This document shows positions 1 through 9,500 of a DNA stretch of 64,000 nucleotides, in pieces. How positions within the stretch are numbered: the first letter of the stretch is position 1; each line of letters opens with the position of its first letter. The stretch is from JAVBUY01 sp031552735 (GTDB lineage Bacteria > Bacillota > Clostridia > Christensenellales > Aristaeellaceae). The position numbers were made by a program, and so were the translations under genes. The notes beneath the pieces are model-generated. The model did not search any database and was not told the DNA's origin. It was given only the letters and a program-made list of their open reading frames with translations. The DNA is taken from the NCBI GenBank assembly GCA_031552735.1, contig JAVBMF010000019.1:29047-93046 (forward strand), in the 5' to 3' direction.

Positions 1-1
1 G

Positions 2-460
2 CCCGACAGCGCCATCCCGGGGCTGGCCAAGGTCGAGGAGATCGCCCAAGCGGAGGGGGCGCAGGTGCTGATCATCTGCGCGCGCGTCGAGGAAGAGATC
101 GCGCAGATGGCGCCCGACGAAAAGACGGACTTCCTAGAGGCGATGGGCATCGGGCAGTCCGGTCTGGACCGGTTGGTGTCCGCCTGCTATACCCTGCTGG
201 GGCTGATCAGCTTCCTGACCGCCGGTGCCGACGAGTGCCGCGCGTGGACCATCGTCAACGGCACCAAGGCGCCGCAGGCTGCCGGAAAAATCCACACGGA
301 TTTTGAGCGCGGGTTCATCCGCGCGGAGATCGTGCCCTATGACACACTGATGGAAATGGGCAGCATGACCGCCTGCAAAGACAAAGGGCTGGTGCGCTCG
401 GAAGGCAAAGACTATGTGATGAAGGACGGCGACATCACACTGTTCAGGTTCAATGTATAA
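2..460 (+). CDS. ychF: YchF/EngD ribosome-associated ATPase, C-terminal part
   Basis: The open frame enters from the left edge, so only about 152 C-terminal codons of a protein that is usually 360-370 residues are present. YchF is an Obg-family P-loop ATPase that binds ribosomes and is linked to stress control. The visible part carries the C-terminal TGS domain with the family signature GADECRAWTI, then APQAAGKIHTDFERGFIRAE, and ends in FRFNV. The G domain lies outside the window. It is followed by a strong hairpin terminator. Assignment of the visible part is firm; the completeness of the N-terminus cannot be judged. Confidence 0.93.
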   Translation, partial: PDSAIPGLAKVEEIAQAEGAQVLIICARVEEEIAQMAPDEKTDFLEAMGIGQSGLDRLVSACYTLLGLISFLTAGADECRAWTIVNGTKAPQAAGKIHTDFERGFIRAEIVPYDTLMEMGSMTACKDKGLVRSEGKDYVMKDGDITLFRFNV

Positions 461-542
461 AGTGGCCGCACAGCCAGATGGGAAGAGACCTTGGTCAGAG
501 AAACCCAAGAAGCCCAAGAAGCCTACGTAGCCTTTGAACAGC

Positions 543-566
543 AAAACCCCCGAATGGGGGTTTTTT
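543..566. terminator. Bidirectional intrinsic terminator between ychF and the radical SAM gene
   Basis: A five-pair C/G stem (ACCCCC...GGGGGT) with loop GAAT is flanked by an A-run on one side and six T on the other. It sits between convergent genes (ychF on + and the radical SAM gene on -) and can stop transcription from both. Confidence 0.85.
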
Positions 567-572
567 GATGCG

Positions 573-1466
573 TTAAAACAGCGACGTCTGCTCCCTTTGA
601 TACGGCGCCCAAATCTGTTCCGCGATATCGCGCATGTGGTACGCCAGCCCCAGCCGCTCGCACTCCGCCGTGAACAGTGGCCACAGCGCATCGTGATCGG
701 GTGCGGGGCAGCTATAGGTGAAGCCATACGCTTGCTCATATCGCGCTCGCATGCCGGGAAACACCCGCTCAATCTCGCGCAAAAAATGCTCGCGCTGGTT
801 GGCACGCAGCGTCACACCAAATCCATACCCACAGTAAATCCACGACGCGCCCGCCTCCTTGGCACGGCGAACAATGCCCAGAATGTTCTCCGGCGAGTCG
901 GTCACAAAGGGCAGCGTGGGCATCAGCAACACGCCGCAGGGGATGTCCGCCTCCGCCAGCTTCTTCATTGCGGCAAGGCGCGCGCTCGTCGGGCACACAT
1001 GCCGCTCGATTTGCTGACACAGCGCGTCGTCCGCCGCCGTAATGGTGAAGCTGACCGCCGCCGGGCTGTGCCGACGGATGCCTCGCAGCAAATCGATGTC
1101 GCGCAGCACTAGGTCGGACTTGGTGTCGATCGCAATCCCGAAGCCGTTGCGGTCCGCCAGCGCCAGCGCGCCGCGGGTCAGCAGCAGTTCTTTCTCACGC
1201 GGGTTATAGGCGTCGCTCATCGCGCCGGTCAGCAGCATGCCCTTCTTTTGTTTGCCGCGCAGGTCGCGCTCAATCACCGACAACGCATCCTGCTTGGCGC
1301 GCACGATGTCAAAGTGCTCCACACGATAGCAATCACTGCGGCTGTCGCAGTATATGCATCCGTGGGAGCACCCTTTGTAGATATTCATGGTGTATTGCGC
1401 GCCAAACCAGCCGTCCCGCTGATAGGCCGACACGATGGTCTTGGCCGGAATGTCGTCCAGGTGCAC
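573..1466 (-). CDS. Radical SAM protein of the SPL (spore photoproduct lyase-like) family
   Basis: About 297 residues with the radical SAM cluster motif CSHGCIYC (CxxxCxxC) near the N-terminus, preceded by YTMNIYKGC. This arrangement is typical of SPL-related radical SAM proteins of unknown substrate. The downstream GAMSDAYNP and LPFVTDSPENI stretches also fit the family. The open frame extends further upstream, but that part overlaps the neighbouring permease gene in another frame. A GTG start at 1466, three bases after the permease stop, gives the expected family length and suggests translational coupling with the permease. True DNA photolyase activity is not implied. The family is well supported; the function is unknown. 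Confidence 0.8.
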   Translation of the reverse strand: MHLDDIPAKTIVSAYQRDGWFGAQYTMNIYKGCSHGCIYCDSRSDCYRVEHFDIVRAKQDALSVIERDLRGKQKKGMLLTGAMSDAYNPREKELLLTRGALALADRNGFGIAIDTKSDLVLRDIDLLRGIRRHSPAAVSFTITAADDALCQQIERHVCPTSARLAAMKKLAEADIPCGVLLMPTLPFVTDSPENILGIVRRAKEAGASWIYCGYGFGVTLRANQREHFLREIERVFPGMRARYEQAYGFTYSCPAPDHDALWPLFTAECERLGLAYHMRDIAEQIWAPYQREQTSLF

Positions 1467-1468
1467 GA

Positions 1469-2644
1469 TTACTTCTTCTTGGCGATGTTCTGGAACATCT
1501 GCCGGGCGGGCGGCGGTGCCAGCGTCACCGGCGCGGGCGTACCGCACACCGCATACACTGCCACACGACACAGCATGAAGGTCATGGGGCCCAGCAGCAT
1601 GCCCAGGAAGCCAAATAGCACATACCCGGCATACATGCTCATCATTGTAGCCAACGGATACAACCCTAGCTGCGCGCCCACAACGCGCGGCTCAATGAGC
1701 TGGCGCATCACGATGGTGATGCCGTAGAGCAGCAGCATGCCCACGCCAACGAAGTAATCGCCGGAGATGAAGCCAACCGCTGCCCACGGAATCAGGAACA
1801 GACCGGAGCCCACCACCGGCATCATGTCCAGCAGCGCGATAACCACCGCCAGCAGCAGCGCATACGGAATGCGCATAATCGAAAAGCCGAGCAGCAGCTC
1901 GCAGAACATCATGACGGTCAGGAACATCTGCGCGCGCATTTGGCCTAGGATGGCACGGAACATGCCCTGCTTCATCGCGCCGAGCAGCGAGCTGGCCCGC
2001 GCGGGCAGCAGCTTGCCAAAGTAGCCAAGAATGCGATCCCGATCCGCCACCATGTAAAACGTGCCCAGCACCGACAGCACAATGAACAGCACAATCTGCG
2101 GCACCGAGATCGCGGTATTCAGCGCGCCCCGGGCAATGACATTGGCCAATTGTGACGCATAGGTCAAAAGGCTCTGGTTCAGCTGCGAAATATAGCCGCG
2201 GATGGTCGCGATGCTCTCATCGTTGATAATGTCGATGCGGCTGTCAATCCATAGCGTCAGCTCGTCAATGGCTTGATTAAGCTGGCCGACCCACTCGCTG
2301 ATGCGGCTGGGCAGCGCGCGGGCCAGCTCCTTGAGTTCCACCATCGCGCGCCCGGTGATCAGCGTAATGATCAGCACCAGCACGCCGAATACCAGAATCA
2401 TCGCGATCAGTGTCGCGATGCTGCGCGGAAAGCGCAGTTTGCGCCCCAGCTTGATCAGCAAATTGACCAGCGGGCTGATCAGCACCGACAGCGCCAGCGC
2501 CACCACAAACGGCGCGATGAGCGGAAAGATTGTCAGGAGTATCCACAGGCTCAGCAGCACGCACGCGATGACCAGCGCTTTGCGCGGCAGGTCGTTCATG
2601 CGGTCGTTCCAAGCCTTTACACGGGCAAAAAATCCGGTTTCCAT
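1469..2644 (-). CDS. AI-2E family permease, YtvI-like
   Basis: About 391 residues of a polytopic membrane protein. Two N-terminal hydrophobic segments are followed by an amphipathic middle (about residues 100-190) and then by several membrane spans containing the conserved core QMRAQMFLT and LLDMMPVVGSGLFLIPWA. This layout is that of the AI-2E/PerM family; the closest named type by pattern is the sporulation membrane protein YtvI. The ATG at 2644 was chosen because AGGAAGG lies about 8 nt upstream; an earlier in-frame ATG lacks this spacing. It shares a leftward unit with the radical SAM gene. Whether it transports anything is unknown, and the name AI-2E should not be read as proof of autoinducer export. 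Confidence 0.82.
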   Translation of the reverse strand: METGFFARVKAWNDRMNDLPRKALVIACVLLSLWILLTIFPLIAPFVVALALSVLISPLVNLLIKLGRKLRFPRSIATLIAMILVFGVLVLIITLITGRAMVELKELARALPSRISEWVGQLNQAIDELTLWIDSRIDIINDESIATIRGYISQLNQSLLTYASQLANVIARGALNTAISVPQIVLFIVLSVLGTFYMVADRDRILGYFGKLLPARASSLLGAMKQGMFRAILGQMRAQMFLTVMMFCELLLGFSIMRIPYALLLAVVIALLDMMPVVGSGLFLIPWAAVGFISGDYFVGVGMLLLYGITIVMRQLIEPRVVGAQLGLYPLATMMSMYAGYVLFGFLGMLLGPMTFMLCRVAVYAVCGTPAPVTLAPPPARQMFQNIAKKK

Positions 2645-2690
2645 GCGCACGTCCTTCCTCATGTTCCCAAGATTGCAAGCGGAACGATTT

Positions 2691-2718
2691 ATTATACCAT
2701 GCTTTGCGACGCTTGCAC
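2691..2718 (-). promoter_or_regulatory. Probable sigma-A promoter of the YtvI-like gene
   Basis: On the minus strand a perfect -10 (TATAAT, plus-strand 2691-2696) lies 47 bp before the permease start. The -35 is weak (GTGCAA at 16-bp spacing), so the assignment rests on the -10 and position. Confidence 0.4.
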
Positions 2719-2801
2719 ACCGTGGAAATGCGCGCCAGTGTGTCGGATGCCACAAAACATGCTATACTAAGGCGGAAAACACGCGCAAATAAAGGAGGCG
2801 T

Positions 2802-3839
2802 ATGCCCATGGAACAGCGATATATTGACCTAGCGGTAGAGCAGACGCGAAAGCTGCTGGCCATCCCCAGCCCAACCGGATACACCGATCATGCCGCGCAA
2901 TACCTGCTCGATACGTTGTCCGGCATGGGCTACGCGCCGACGCGCACACGCAAAGGGTCGGTGCTATGCACGCTGGGCGGCGAAGGCCGCCACGCGGTGC
3001 TGGCCGCACACATCGACACGCTGGGCCTGATGGTACGTAAAGTCGATAGCAATGGGCACCTGCGCTTTACCAAGCTGGGCGGCCCGTCTTTTCAGGCGCT
3101 GGAAACCGAGCAAGTCACCGTGCACACGCGCGATGGGCGCGCCTATACCGGTGTGGTGCAGTTGCAGAACGCATCCAAGCACGTCAACTTGGAGTTGGAC
3201 AACATCGCGCGCAATCAGGACACCATGGAGATTCTGCTGGACGCGCTGGTAGACAACGCGGAAGCCGTGGCCGCGCTGGGCATCGGCGTCGGCGACGTGG
3301 TCAGCCTGGACCCGCGCGCCACCGTCACACCCTCCGGTTTTATTCGCAGTCGATTTTTGGATGACAAGCTGAGTGCGGGCATGCTGCTGGCCATCGCGCG
3401 CATGATGAATGACGGCGCGCTGAAACCGGCGCGCAAGGTGACGCTGCTATTCTCGGTGTACGAGGAGGTCGGGCACGGCGCGTCGCACGGCACGCCCGCC
3501 GATGCCGAAGATTTTCTGGTGGTCGATATGGGTTGCGTTGGCGAGGGGCTGACCTGCACCGAGACGCAGGTGTCCATCTGTGCCAAGGACGCCAGCGGCC
3601 CATTTGACTACGCGTTTACCACCGAGCTGATCGAACTGGCAAAGCAGCGTGGGCTATCCTACGCGGTGGATGTGTACCCCGCGTACAGCAGCGATGCCAG
3701 CACCGCGCGCGCCGCCGGAAACGATCTGCGCTATGCGCTGATCGGCGCAGGCGTGTATGCCTCGCATGGCTACGAGCGCAGCCATGTGCAGGGCGTGGAC
3801 AATACCATGCGGTTGCTGGAGGCGTATCTGACAGCGTAA
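2802..3839 (+). CDS. M42 family metallo-aminopeptidase
   Basis: 345 residues, the standard M42 length. Expected metal and catalytic positions are visible: AAHIDTLG (first His and Asp), FLDDK (bridging Asp), YEEVGHG (catalytic Glu pair), VVDMG, and a late His in YERSHVQGVDN. These cobalt/zinc enzymes remove N-terminal residues from peptides in the cytoplasm. AAAGGAGG sits 7 nt before the ATG. The text around DDK and EEVGHG differs from the three M42 genes at 53.7-56.8 kb, so this is a separate subfamily, resembling the M42 type with an SRxLDDK motif. Substrate is unknown. It is transcribed alone, away from the divergent permease. Confidence 0.88.
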   Translation: MPMEQRYIDLAVEQTRKLLAIPSPTGYTDHAAQYLLDTLSGMGYAPTRTRKGSVLCTLGGEGRHAVLAAHIDTLGLMVRKVDSNGHLRFTKLGGPSFQALETEQVTVHTRDGRAYTGVVQLQNASKHVNLELDNIARNQDTMEILLDALVDNAEAVAALGIGVGDVVSLDPRATVTPSGFIRSRFLDDKLSAGMLLAIARMMNDGALKPARKVTLLFSVYEEVGHGASHGTPADAEDFLVVDMGCVGEGLTCTETQVSICAKDASGPFDYAFTTELIELAKQRGLSYAVDVYPAYSSDASTARAAGNDLRYALIGAGVYASHGYERSHVQGVDNTMRLLEAYLTA

Positions 3840-3848
3840 AACGGCAAA

Positions 3849-3923
3849 TAAAAAAGATTCCTCGCCGGGCACGAAATGGCGGTGCGGTTTGCCGCCATTC
3901 GTGGCACTGTTGAGGAATCTTTT
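3849..3923. terminator. Long extended hairpin terminator shared by convergent genes
   Basis: Outer arms AAAAAGATTCCTC (3850-3863) and GAGGAATCTTTT (3912-3923) pair. Inside them a second inverted repeat (cacgaaatggcgg with ccgccattcgtg) pairs with a one-base bulge. The A-tract and T-tract ends make it bidirectional for the M42 gene (+) and the CapA gene (-). Confidence 0.75.
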
Positions 3924-3991
3924 GCTGTGCATGAACCGCACCCGGTCGTCCGCGCAGTTGCAAATGAGCGATGCCGTCCGGCATGGTGTTT

Positions 3992-5059
3992 TTATTCCCA
4001 CCGCAGTGGGTACGCGCTGAGCGCGCCTTCTATCTTTCTGCCCAGCTTCACCAGCTTGTCGGTCACACGCTTCGCATCCTCCGGCCCATAGGCGGTGGGC
4101 GCAAAGTCGTTGCCACGCGATGCCGAACTGACGCGGCAGGGGATAATGCGCATCCCCGCATCCTCTGCCGCTCCGTTCGTGATGCGAAACCGCTGCTGGA
4201 AAATGAATGTGTCCTTGTCGCTGGGGTTGCTGTTGCCCGCAAAGGAGAAGTTGGCCAGCGAATAGCAGATGTACTTGCCCTTATAGCGCTCGATCGGATT
4301 GATGACGTGGCTGTGGTGGCCGAGCACCAGATCGGCCCCGGCATCAATGGTTTCGTGCGCCAACATAATCTGCTCCTTGTGCGGCACATAGGCGCGCTCC
4401 TCGCCCCAATGGTAGGAGACAATGACCAGCGCACAGCCCTGCGCACGCAGCGCGTCGAGATCGGCGGCGAGGGTTTCACGGATGCGCGCATACCCGCCGC
4501 CAAATGTGCGGTAGGATAGCATGCCGATCTTAATCCCTTTCGCGGTCGCAATGCCGGGCACGCCGTTGCCGCTGTAGACAACGCCCGCGTCGGCCAGCGC
4601 CTGCTGTGTGTCGGCATAGCCCTGCTTGCCGTGGTCAAACACATGGTTGTTGTCCAGCGCCACCGCCTCGATGCCGCCCAGCGTCAGCGCCTGCGCATAC
4701 TCGGGTTTTCCGGCAAAGCTAAAGGTATTGTCGGTGGCGGAGCGCGTCATGGTCAGCGTGCCCTCGTAATTGACGAGGGTCAGGTCATCGGCGGCAAACA
4801 GCGGTCGCACATGGCGGAAAGGGAAGGACAGGTCGCCATCCTGCCGCTTGAGTTCAGCGGCGAACAGATCCGATCCTTTGCGCCGGTCGCCGCCATGCGT
4901 CACGTCCCCGGCGGCACTGATGGTCAGCACGATGTCGGCGGGCGGTGTCGCGGGCTCTGCCGTGGGCGGCGATGCGATAGGCGGCGCCGCGGACAACGCC
5001 TGTCCCGCCAGCGCCACAAAAAAGCCCAAGAGGATCAGTGCCTTGGCAGCTTTCACCAT
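3992..5059 (-). CDS. CapA-type metallophosphatase-like protein (PGA_cap domain), exported
   Basis: 355 residues. The N-terminus (MVKAAKALILLGFFVALAG) is a signal peptide or membrane anchor, followed by a Pro/Ala-rich linker. The domain from about residue 43 holds the CapA markers SAAGDVTHGG, LVNYEGTLT, ALDNNHVFDHGKQG, VSYHWGEE and LGHHSHVINPIE, which supply the metal ligands. CapA/YwtB proteins take part in poly-gamma-glutamate capsule handling, but many stand-alone members have unknown roles, and no pgsB/C genes are nearby. The start follows GGGAGG at 8 nt. It lies downstream of the GT2-GtrA gene with a terminator between them, so it is probably a separate unit. Confidence 0.85.
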   Translation of the reverse strand: MVKAAKALILLGFFVALAGQALSAAPPIASPPTAEPATPPADIVLTISAAGDVTHGGDRRKGSDLFAAELKRQDGDLSFPFRHVRPLFAADDLTLVNYEGTLTMTRSATDNTFSFAGKPEYAQALTLGGIEAVALDNNHVFDHGKQGYADTQQALADAGVVYSGNGVPGIATAKGIKIGMLSYRTFGGGYARIRETLAADLDALRAQGCALVIVSYHWGEERAYVPHKEQIMLAHETIDAGADLVLGHHSHVINPIERYKGKYICYSLANFSFAGNSNPSDKDTFIFQQRFRITNGAAEDAGMRIIPCRVSSASRGNDFAPTAYGPEDAKRVTDKLVKLGRKIEGALSAYPLRWE

Positions 5060-5105
5060 GTGCGCGCCTCCCTTCCATAATCGTAGCTTGCCCGCTGTTC
5101 AAACG

Positions 5106-5137
5106 AAAAACCGTCCGTGGCGCGCGCCGACGGACGG
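5106..5137 (-). terminator. Intrinsic terminator of the GT2-GtrA gene
   Basis: Read on the minus strand, the stem CCGTCCGT/ACGGACGG with a GC-rich loop is followed by TTTTTCGTTT. It lies just after the stop of the glycosyltransferase gene at 5144. Confidence 0.8.
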
Positions 5138-5143
5138 ATCAAT

Positions 5144-6247
5144 TCAGTTCTGCTCACGCGCCGGTTTCTTAGGCGATTTTTCGTGAAAAACAAACTCGCG
5201 CTGCACCCAGTAGCTGGCAAAGAACAGCACGATGTCCACCGGAATCTTGGCGATCTTCGGCGAGACAAAGCCGATCATCGACACCAGCTGTGTCGCGCCC
5301 GCGCCGACCAGCATCTGCACCGAGGCCAGCAGATAATAGCGCAAAATGGCGCTCTTGCCGCCGCGACCGCCAAACACGGTGTGCTTGTTGAGCGTATAGT
5401 TCAGCAGCGTGGATACGACGCGCGCGCCCGCGTAGCAAATCGCCTCGGTCCAGTGCCCGATATGCAGCGGCGCGAATAGCGGCGTCAGCCAGCGCAGCAG
5501 CAGCAGATACAGGCCGTAATCCACCGCGAAGGACAGCAGCGCGATGAACACATACCGGAAAATGACCATGTAAATGCGAAACGCGTCGCGCAGCGGATTA
5601 AAATGCGAGCCCTTGTTGTCGTCGATATACACAGTCTCGATTGGAACCTCGACGGCGGGCAGGTTCAGGTCGCGCAGTTTGAGCAGCATGTTCATCTCAT
5701 ACTCATAGCGCTCGCCGGGCAGCTTGATCATTTCGCCGATGGCGGCGGCGGGAATGCCGCGCAGCCCGGTCTGCGTGTCGTGGATGGTGATGCCGGTCGC
5801 CAGCTTATACACCACGCGGGTGATCGCGTTGCCGGCGCGGCTTTTGAAGGGCACGTTGCCGGTGAACGCGCGCCCGCCGACAATCAGCGCGTCGGGGTGC
5901 TGCTCCATCGCGTTGCACACCTTGACAATATCCTCGGGCGTATGCTGGCCATCGGCATCGGCGGTGACCACCCCGGTGGTCTGCGGCCAGCGCAGCAAAA
6001 TCTCGTTCAGCCCGGTCTTGAGCGCGCGGCCTTTGCCCAAGTTGACCGCATGGCGCACCACCGGCGCCCCCGCCGTCACCACCTGCTCAAAAATCGCCAG
6101 AAAATCCTGCCCGCCACCATCATCGACGACCAGCACATCCAGCCCGCACGCGCGCAATCGCCGCACCAGTTGCGGCAGGCGTTGGTCGGGCTTATACGCG
6201 GGGATCAGCACCACCGGATGCGGCGCGGACGCGGGAGTTTTCGCCAT
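5144..6247 (-). CDS. Family 2 glycosyltransferase fused to a GtrA membrane domain
   Basis: 367 residues. Residues 10-210 form a GT-A fold with VVLIPAYKPD, LVVDDGGG and the DADGQH metal site (DXD-like), as in dolichyl-phosphate or polyprenyl-phosphate sugar synthases. Residues 225-355 are a GtrA domain with four membrane segments and the signature FAVDYGLYLLLL...LLNYTLNKHTVF. GtrA proteins help flip polyprenyl-linked sugars for teichoic acid or O-antigen modification, so the fusion probably charges and flips a sugar carrier. AGGAGG precedes the ATG. It has its own strong promoter. The domain assignment is clear; the sugar is unknown. Confidence 0.9.
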   Translation of the reverse strand: MAKTPASAPHPVVLIPAYKPDQRLPQLVRRLRACGLDVLVVDDGGGQDFLAIFEQVVTAGAPVVRHAVNLGKGRALKTGLNEILLRWPQTTGVVTADADGQHTPEDIVKVCNAMEQHPDALIVGGRAFTGNVPFKSRAGNAITRVVYKLATGITIHDTQTGLRGIPAAAIGEMIKLPGERYEYEMNMLLKLRDLNLPAVEVPIETVYIDDNKGSHFNPLRDAFRIYMVIFRYVFIALLSFAVDYGLYLLLLRWLTPLFAPLHIGHWTEAICYAGARVVSTLLNYTLNKHTVFGGRGGKSAILRYYLLASVQMLVGAGATQLVSMIGFVSPKIAKIPVDIVLFFASYWVQREFVFHEKSPKKPAREQN

Positions 6248-6313
6248 CGGAGGCCCTCCTCAGCATGCTGTCATTGGTACATGCAAATAATTATATAGGG
6301 ATAAACCGCACAC

Positions 6314-6342
6314 AGTATACAGGACGGAGGTGATGTTGTCAA
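6314..6342 (-). promoter_or_regulatory. Near-consensus sigma-A promoter of the GT2-GtrA gene
   Basis: Minus strand TTGACA (plus 6337-6342), exactly 17 bp, then TATACT (plus 6314-6319). This is the best promoter match in the window and gives a 5' leader of about 60 nt before the ATG at 6247. Confidence 0.85.
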
Positions 6343-6351
6343 TTCGGCGCG

Positions 6352-6579
6352 TCACGGCATCCATGCGAACCTGGGCTGCGTGACGCCGTCGCGCGTCACC
6401 TGCTCGGTAAACATCTCCAGCGGGCGCACCCAGATGCCACGCTGACCATAGAGCGCCTGATAGACCACATACGCCTCCAGCGTTTCTGAATGTGTGGCGA
6501 TGTGCAGCACCAGATACTCGTTGCCCTTGAAGTGGCGATAGTGGTCGCCGGGCGCGGGGGTATGCGTCTGTTCATTCAT
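6352..6579 (-). CDS. DUF1653 protein
   Basis: 75 residues, matching the small DUF1653 family by HYRHFKGNEYLVL, AxHSETLEAYVVYQALYG, WVRPLEMF and EQV. The function of the family is unknown. The ATG lies inside the end of addB (ATGA overlap), so it is translated by coupling with addB in the same message. A longer in-frame reading upstream is addB in another frame and is not used. Confidence 0.85.
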   Translation of the reverse strand: MNEQTHTPAPGDHYRHFKGNEYLVLHIATHSETLEAYVVYQALYGQRGIWVRPLEMFTEQVTRDGVTQPRFAWMP

Positions 6580-9500
6580 GCGTTGTCCTCCTCCAGCCTC
6601 GTCAGCACGTCTTTCAGCTTTACTTTTGCCAGCATGCGCGGGCTGCCGCCGGGCAACGCCGGGTCCACCCCGCACACCGACCGCCACTTGCAATATTGGC
6701 ACGCGCACCAATCGCCAATGCGCACCGGCGCAATGTCGATCTCCCCCGCGCCAATGCGTTGCGCAAAGCTCGTGGCCTTGCGCTGCGCGTGCCCGATGAG
6801 CAGACGCATCTGCTCCAGCGTGGCGGCGGCCGCATTTTTTTTGATTTCGCCTTCCTTGGTGATCAGATCGGCGCGGCCCTGCGCGGTCACCACTTCCGGT
6901 AGCGTGGTGGTCAACCCGGTCATTTTCAGTTCGCGAAATATCTTCTGCTCGATCTTTTCGGCATCCTTGTCAAAGGTTTCGATCAGCGGATTGTCAACGC
7001 GGAAATAATATAGTCCGGCGGGCTCGGCGCCGGGGATGGCCTGCATGGCCGCCGCCATATAGATCGGCAACTGCTGCTGCAACCCATGCAGCACCCGCGT
7101 ACCCTCCAGCGCGCGCGCGGTGGGCGATGCCTTGTAGTCCACGATGCGCAAAAATTCCCGCCCGCCATCCTGCCAGGTATCGATGCGGTCAATGCGGCCG
7201 CGTAGGTACAGCGAGCCGCCGCCGGGCAGCGGCAACGCCAGTGGCGGCGCATCGCCCATGCCAAAATCCGCCTCCACGCGGCTGGGCATGAACGTGCCCT
7301 GCGCCAGTTGCCGCGTCAACGTCCACGCGGCGCGGGCGGCGATCTGCCGCGCACGCAGCCCCAGTGCTTCCGCTTGCTTGCTTTCGATTAGCGAGCCGTG
7401 CGCAAACTCCACCGGCAGAGCGCGCAGCACCTCGGCGATCAGCGAGTCGCTGTGCTCGCGAGTAAGGTTCGGATACTCCGGTACGGCCAGCGCCGCGCGG
7501 GTATAGCGCTCCAGCGCAGCATGGTACCAGCCGCCCAAGTCGTTGGGGCGCAGGCCACAGGGCTCGAAAGGTTGCGGCTTTAGCCCATACTGCACGAAAT
7601 GCTGATAGGGGCACGCGGCAAAGGTTTCCAATCGCGAGATGCTGTAGCGGCGATCCGGCGCATTGTCGGCCAACGCGGCGGGCAGCGGCTCGGTTTCTAT
7701 GCTGGCGCGCAGGCCGGTGACCACATTGTCCAGCGCCTCGCGCCACAGCGGATGCGCGCGCAGCGACACATACGCGGCTTTCAGCGGATCGGACAGCGGC
7801 TGCCCCTCCATCGCGGCGCGCAGCGCGGGACCCAGCGCCTCCAGCGCAGGCAGCGGTGCGCACAGCGCCTGCTCACTGCCGTCGTCCAGCGTGCCGCCCT
7901 GAAGCACAAGGTCGGGAAAGACGCGCCGTATCTGCGCGCACACTGTTGCCGGGCGCACGGCGGCGCCGCGCAGGGTAGCCGCCGGATAGGACAGCCATAG
8001 CTTCTCTGTGGGCAGTGTCAGCGCCTGCAATACATCCAGCCGCGCCAATTGCGCCCGCGCGGCATCCTCCATGCCCAGGTTGGCGCGCGCGCTGTTCTCC
8101 ACCTGCGCGCGCTCGGCATCGGTCAGCAATGCCGCGTCGCTGCTGGTCAGCGCGCCATCGCTCAGCCCCAGCACGACCAGCGCCCTCACCTGTCCAACGC
8201 GCATTTGGCCCAATTGACCACACATCAGCGCATCGGGCGAGGGTGGCAGCGCGGCCAGCTCGATGGCCGACAACCCGGCCGAAAGCATGTCGATACACAT
8301 CGCGGCGGTGGCGCGTTGCCCATCGAGCAGCACATGCATCTGATCCAGTGTGCGGATTAAGTGCTGCCACACCTGCTCGGTGTGGTTGGCTTCCGTCAGC
8401 AACCCCGCGTCGAGCAACCGGGCGTGGTACGCTTGCAGCACCGCAAACGCGTCAACGCGCTGTAAATAGTCCCAGACGGCGCGCAGCGTGCCGTCGGCAT
8501 CGCGCGCCTCGCGCAGTTGCTGCTGCAACGCGGCCAATGGCTCGGCCACACGCTGGCGCAGCGGCTCGATCACTGTCAGCAGCGCTTCGGGGCCGCGCGC
8601 AAGCGGCTGCTTCCACTTCGCCCCGCGCAGACCGTATTCGATGATGTACCGCTCCAGCGCAAAGGTCTGTTCCGGCGCGACGCCGGAAAAGCCGCTCTTG
8701 AGATACGGCAGCATGTCCTGCGCGCGATAATTCTGCGTAGCACATCGCAGTGCGCATAGCAGTCCAACCACCAGCGGGTGTTGCGCGGCGGGGCGCTTCT
8801 CGTCCACATAGGCCGGGATACCATACTGCGCAAATACATGCCCGATCAGCCCGGCATACGGTTCGGCGGAAGCATACTGTACCGCGATTTCGTGCCAGGC
8901 CAGCCCCTCATCGCGCACCCAGGCCAGGATGTGCGCGGCAGCCAACTGTACCTCCGCATAGGGGGTGGTGGCGGCGTGCAGCCACAGTCCCTCCGGCGCG
9001 CCCGCGTAGCGTTGCGCGGGAAAGGCAAACAACGCTCGCTCAAGATGGCGCAGCGGTTCTGTCGCGGGAAGCGGCGCGTCTACCCGGCGGTGCTCAACCG
9101 CGATCCCCGCCTCGGCCAGCATGGCGGTGCACCGCCGCGCGCTGGCACGTACCGGGGCATATAACGCGGCGTCCCCGGCGGGCACATCGTCCATCACCAG
9201 CGCGACAGTCAGCGACGCCGCGCGCGCCGCCAATGCCGCCAATGTGTGCGCGAACTGTTGCGTCAGCATGTCAAACCCATAGACCCACACGCGCGCGCCG
9301 TCCGCGATTTCCGAGGCGGCCAGCCGCTCGCGCATCGCGTTTTCCACATCCTCGCCGTCCACAAAGCGCCCCGCCAGCACCCGCTCATACGCGGCATACA
9401 CCCTCGCCACATCATCCAGCTTTGCCCGGAGCGCCGCGTTCTCGATCGTCCGCGCGGTGGCGGCCAGCGCCTCGGGCGACAGGGCGCTGCGCTTCACGTC

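Noticed and set aside
1467..1571. N-terminal extension of the radical SAM gene
   Set aside because: It overlaps the C-terminus of the permease in another frame and does not look like SPL-family sequence; GTG at 1466 is better.
3971..3984. ATGCCGTCCGGCAT palindrome followed by a T-rich stretch as a terminator
   Set aside because: It is short, offset from the T-run by GGTG, and the larger hairpin at 3849-3923 already ends the transcripts.
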